Source: Balaenoptera acutorostrata
Lineage: Eukaryota; Chordata; Mammalia; Artiodactyla; Balaenopteridae
DNA: 64,000 nt
Direction of reading: 5' to 3'
Assembly: GCF_949987535.1 (NCBI RefSeq)
Contig: NC_080081.1
Span: 69,833,603-69,897,602 of the forward strand
Shown one piece after another: positions 62,483 through 64,000 of the stretch. How positions within the stretch are numbered: position 1 is the first letter of the stretch; the number at the start of each line of letters is the position of its first letter. A program made the translations under genes and the position numbers. The notes beneath the pieces are model-generated. The model did not search any database and was not told the DNA's origin. It saw only the letters and a program-made list of their open reading frames with translations.

Positions 62483-64000
62483 TTGGTGTCAGAATGATAG
62501 TTCGTGACAGAGAAGTGGGATCTGCTAGAATGGCCCTGGCTCAGCGAGACATGGTTTGGGAAGAGAAAAGATGAAAGAGACTTTGATGAAGAACCTTTGA
62601 TTCCTTGGTGGCCACATGGTCAACTATGGTATGGAGCAAAGCTGTGCTACAATCAGTTACTAAAGGTAAAAGTTACCAAAGGAATTCAGAGATGGATCCA
62701 ACTCCATGGGAGCTGGTTCACTGGATGCATAAGGAAATGCAAACTAGTAAGAAAAAGATGAAATATATAATCTCTTGGTTATTGTTATCTATAACAGCTA
62801 AAATAAAGAGTGCTGAGTTGGACCCTGAGAGACCAAGTTCAGATTTTTCCTTCTGGGCACAGCCCTCAAATCTGCTCCCAAAGGGAAAAAGCATGCAGGA
62901 CAACAGAAAGTACCCCTAAGACCTCTGGTCACCAAGAAGAAAGTACTGAAACTAGGCAGTATAGTGTGAAGGAGTTGTTTCATTTTGTGGATCAGTATCA
63001 TCAGGTTCCTGAATAACCTTTACTAAAATGGCTTGTGAGAGTGACTAATTTAAGAGGAGTATCTCTGGTTGTGAATGATGAAGAGTGGAAGAGCATGTCT
63101 GCTTGATACAGGACCCACAGCTCACTATGGATCACTATGTGGGATCACTATGTGATCCAGACACACAAAAGCTTATTCCTGAGAAAACAGCCAGTATGGC
63201 AGACTGGATTTTAAAAAGCCACTGTAAGGGCTGTTTACCCTGAGAAGGGGGACTGTCCATCACCACCCATATATATTAAGTGGAATACCCCAGATGAAGC
63301 AGCTGATGTGCTTTGCAGGCAAGCCATGCTGGACTGGCTTTATGATGGCAGGGATATTCACCCACTGAATATGCCCATTACCTAGGTCATGGTAAATGCA
63401 GTGGTTAAGGGGCCCCTTTCACATGGGCATCCCATATATAACCATACTGTTGATGAACCAAAACACAGTTCCAGAAACTTTATCAAACTTGCTGACTCAG
63501 GGCTTCCCTGGTGGCGCAGTGGTTGAGAATCTGCCTGCCAATGCAGGGGACATGGGTTCGAGCCCTGATCTGGGAAGATCCCACATGCCGCGGAGCAACT
63601 AGGCCCATGAGCCACAACTACTGAGCCTGCGCATCTGGAGACTGTGCTCTGCAACAAGAGAGGCCGCGATAGTGAGAGGCCCACGCACCGCGATGAAGAG
63701 TGGCCCCTGCTCGCCGCAACTAGAGAAAGCCCTCGTACAGAAACGAAGACCCAACACAGCCAAAAATAAATAAATTAATAAAAAAAAAAAGAAATAAGGT
63801 GAATAAAGCAAATATTGATAGGGGTGAAACAAAGAAGAAACAAAAAAAGGAAGAGCCACAGGACATCTCAGTAGGGTGGAAATCTTTTGGAGGTTGTTAA
63901 GAAATAGGATAAATAAAACAAACACTGATGAGGTTAAAAATGAGGTTTTAATACAGCATTACCAAAGGCTGGGTGAGATAAAGACCCCTGCTGGTCCCCC
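62483..64000 (+). pseudogene. ERV internal remnant (gag-like), interrupted by a SINE
   Basis: Follows the LTR and the primer-binding-site repeats. Short open pieces (62504-62761, 62605-62919, 62810-63016) lie in different frames. Near 63290-63350 the plus strand reads like the capsid region of ERVL-type gag. Stops and shifts break every frame. The CHR SINE at 63501-63790 interrupts it, and the remainder to the window edge may continue the internal region. Decayed; no function expected. Confidence 0.5.
63501..63790 (+). mobile_element. CHR-type SINE inside ERV remnant
   Basis: Complete copy from GGCTTCCCTGGTGGCGCAG to an AAATAAATAAATTAATA tail with poly-A. No convincing target duplication was found. 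The gag-like ERV sequence lies immediately upstream. Confidence 0.92.

Larger units (their letters stand above)
42815..64000 (-). other. NBEA: NBEA intron 1 (partial)
   Basis: This is the intron upstream of exon 2, at least 21 kb and running off the right edge. It holds MIR, L2, L1, SINE and LTR copies and a MER2-like element, listed separately. Nothing recognisable was seen at 42830-43690, 44700-45600, 45800-46640, 49060-50100, 51600-53070, 53760-54420 or 59180-60380, beyond short AT-rich or simple sequence. Confidence 0.85.

Noticed and set aside
62504..63016. Possible small host genes at the right edge (85, 104 and 68 codons)
   Set aside because: They overlap in different frames just after an LTR and primer-binding-site region and are best read as broken ERV internal sequence.

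Overview
The window is repeat-rich mammalian nuclear DNA, most likely from a cetacean. There are at least five full-length or nearly full-length copies, plus some partial ones, of the tRNA-derived SINE typical of whales and dolphins (CHR type). Its head begins GGCTTCCCTGGTGGCGCAG, it has a GC-rich body and it ends in an AAATAAATAAAT tail. No Bov-A or BovB repeat, as would be expected in a ruminant, was seen.

The only functional gene I can support is NBEA (neurobeachin), on the minus strand. Seven consecutive coding exons are present (42814-42583, 39082-38982, 38735-38640, 31099-30978, 28989-28863, 21344-21225, 19335-19189). All splice sites are GT-AG, the phases join without a break, and the 314-codon stretch has no stop. 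It corresponds to about residues 99-413 of human NBEA: the N-terminal armadillo-like segment followed by most of the concanavalin A-like lectin domain. Exon 1 with the start codon lies beyond position 64000, and the rest of the gene lies below position 1. Everything else in the window is therefore intron.

Layout from left to right. 1-19188 (intron 8) holds a SINE, old L1 copies, an MLT1-type LTR, a YBX1 processed pseudogene (6652-8040), an almost complete Charlie3/MER1-like hAT DNA transposon with terminal repeats and target duplication (8644-11331), an L2 copy split by an L1 fragment, and an L1 split by an endogenous retrovirus fragment. 19189-42814 holds the exons with L2, MIR, SINE and L1 insertions between them. 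42815-64000 (intron 1) holds MIR, L2, L1, SINE and LTR copies, a complete MER2-like DNA transposon and, at the right edge, an ERVL-like LTR followed by a primer-binding-site region and gag-like remnants.

I found no evidence of a new biological system. The points most worth a second look are a SINE copy carrying a probable 3' transduction, SINEs in opposite orientation around NBEA exon 6, a tandem 18-bp repeat at a retroviral primer-binding site, the fairly well preserved hAT transposase relic, a 61-bp L1 insertion with a perfect 16-bp target duplication, and one unexplained patch of complex sequence at 33120-33540. Repeat family names are from recognition of consensus motifs, not from a database search.
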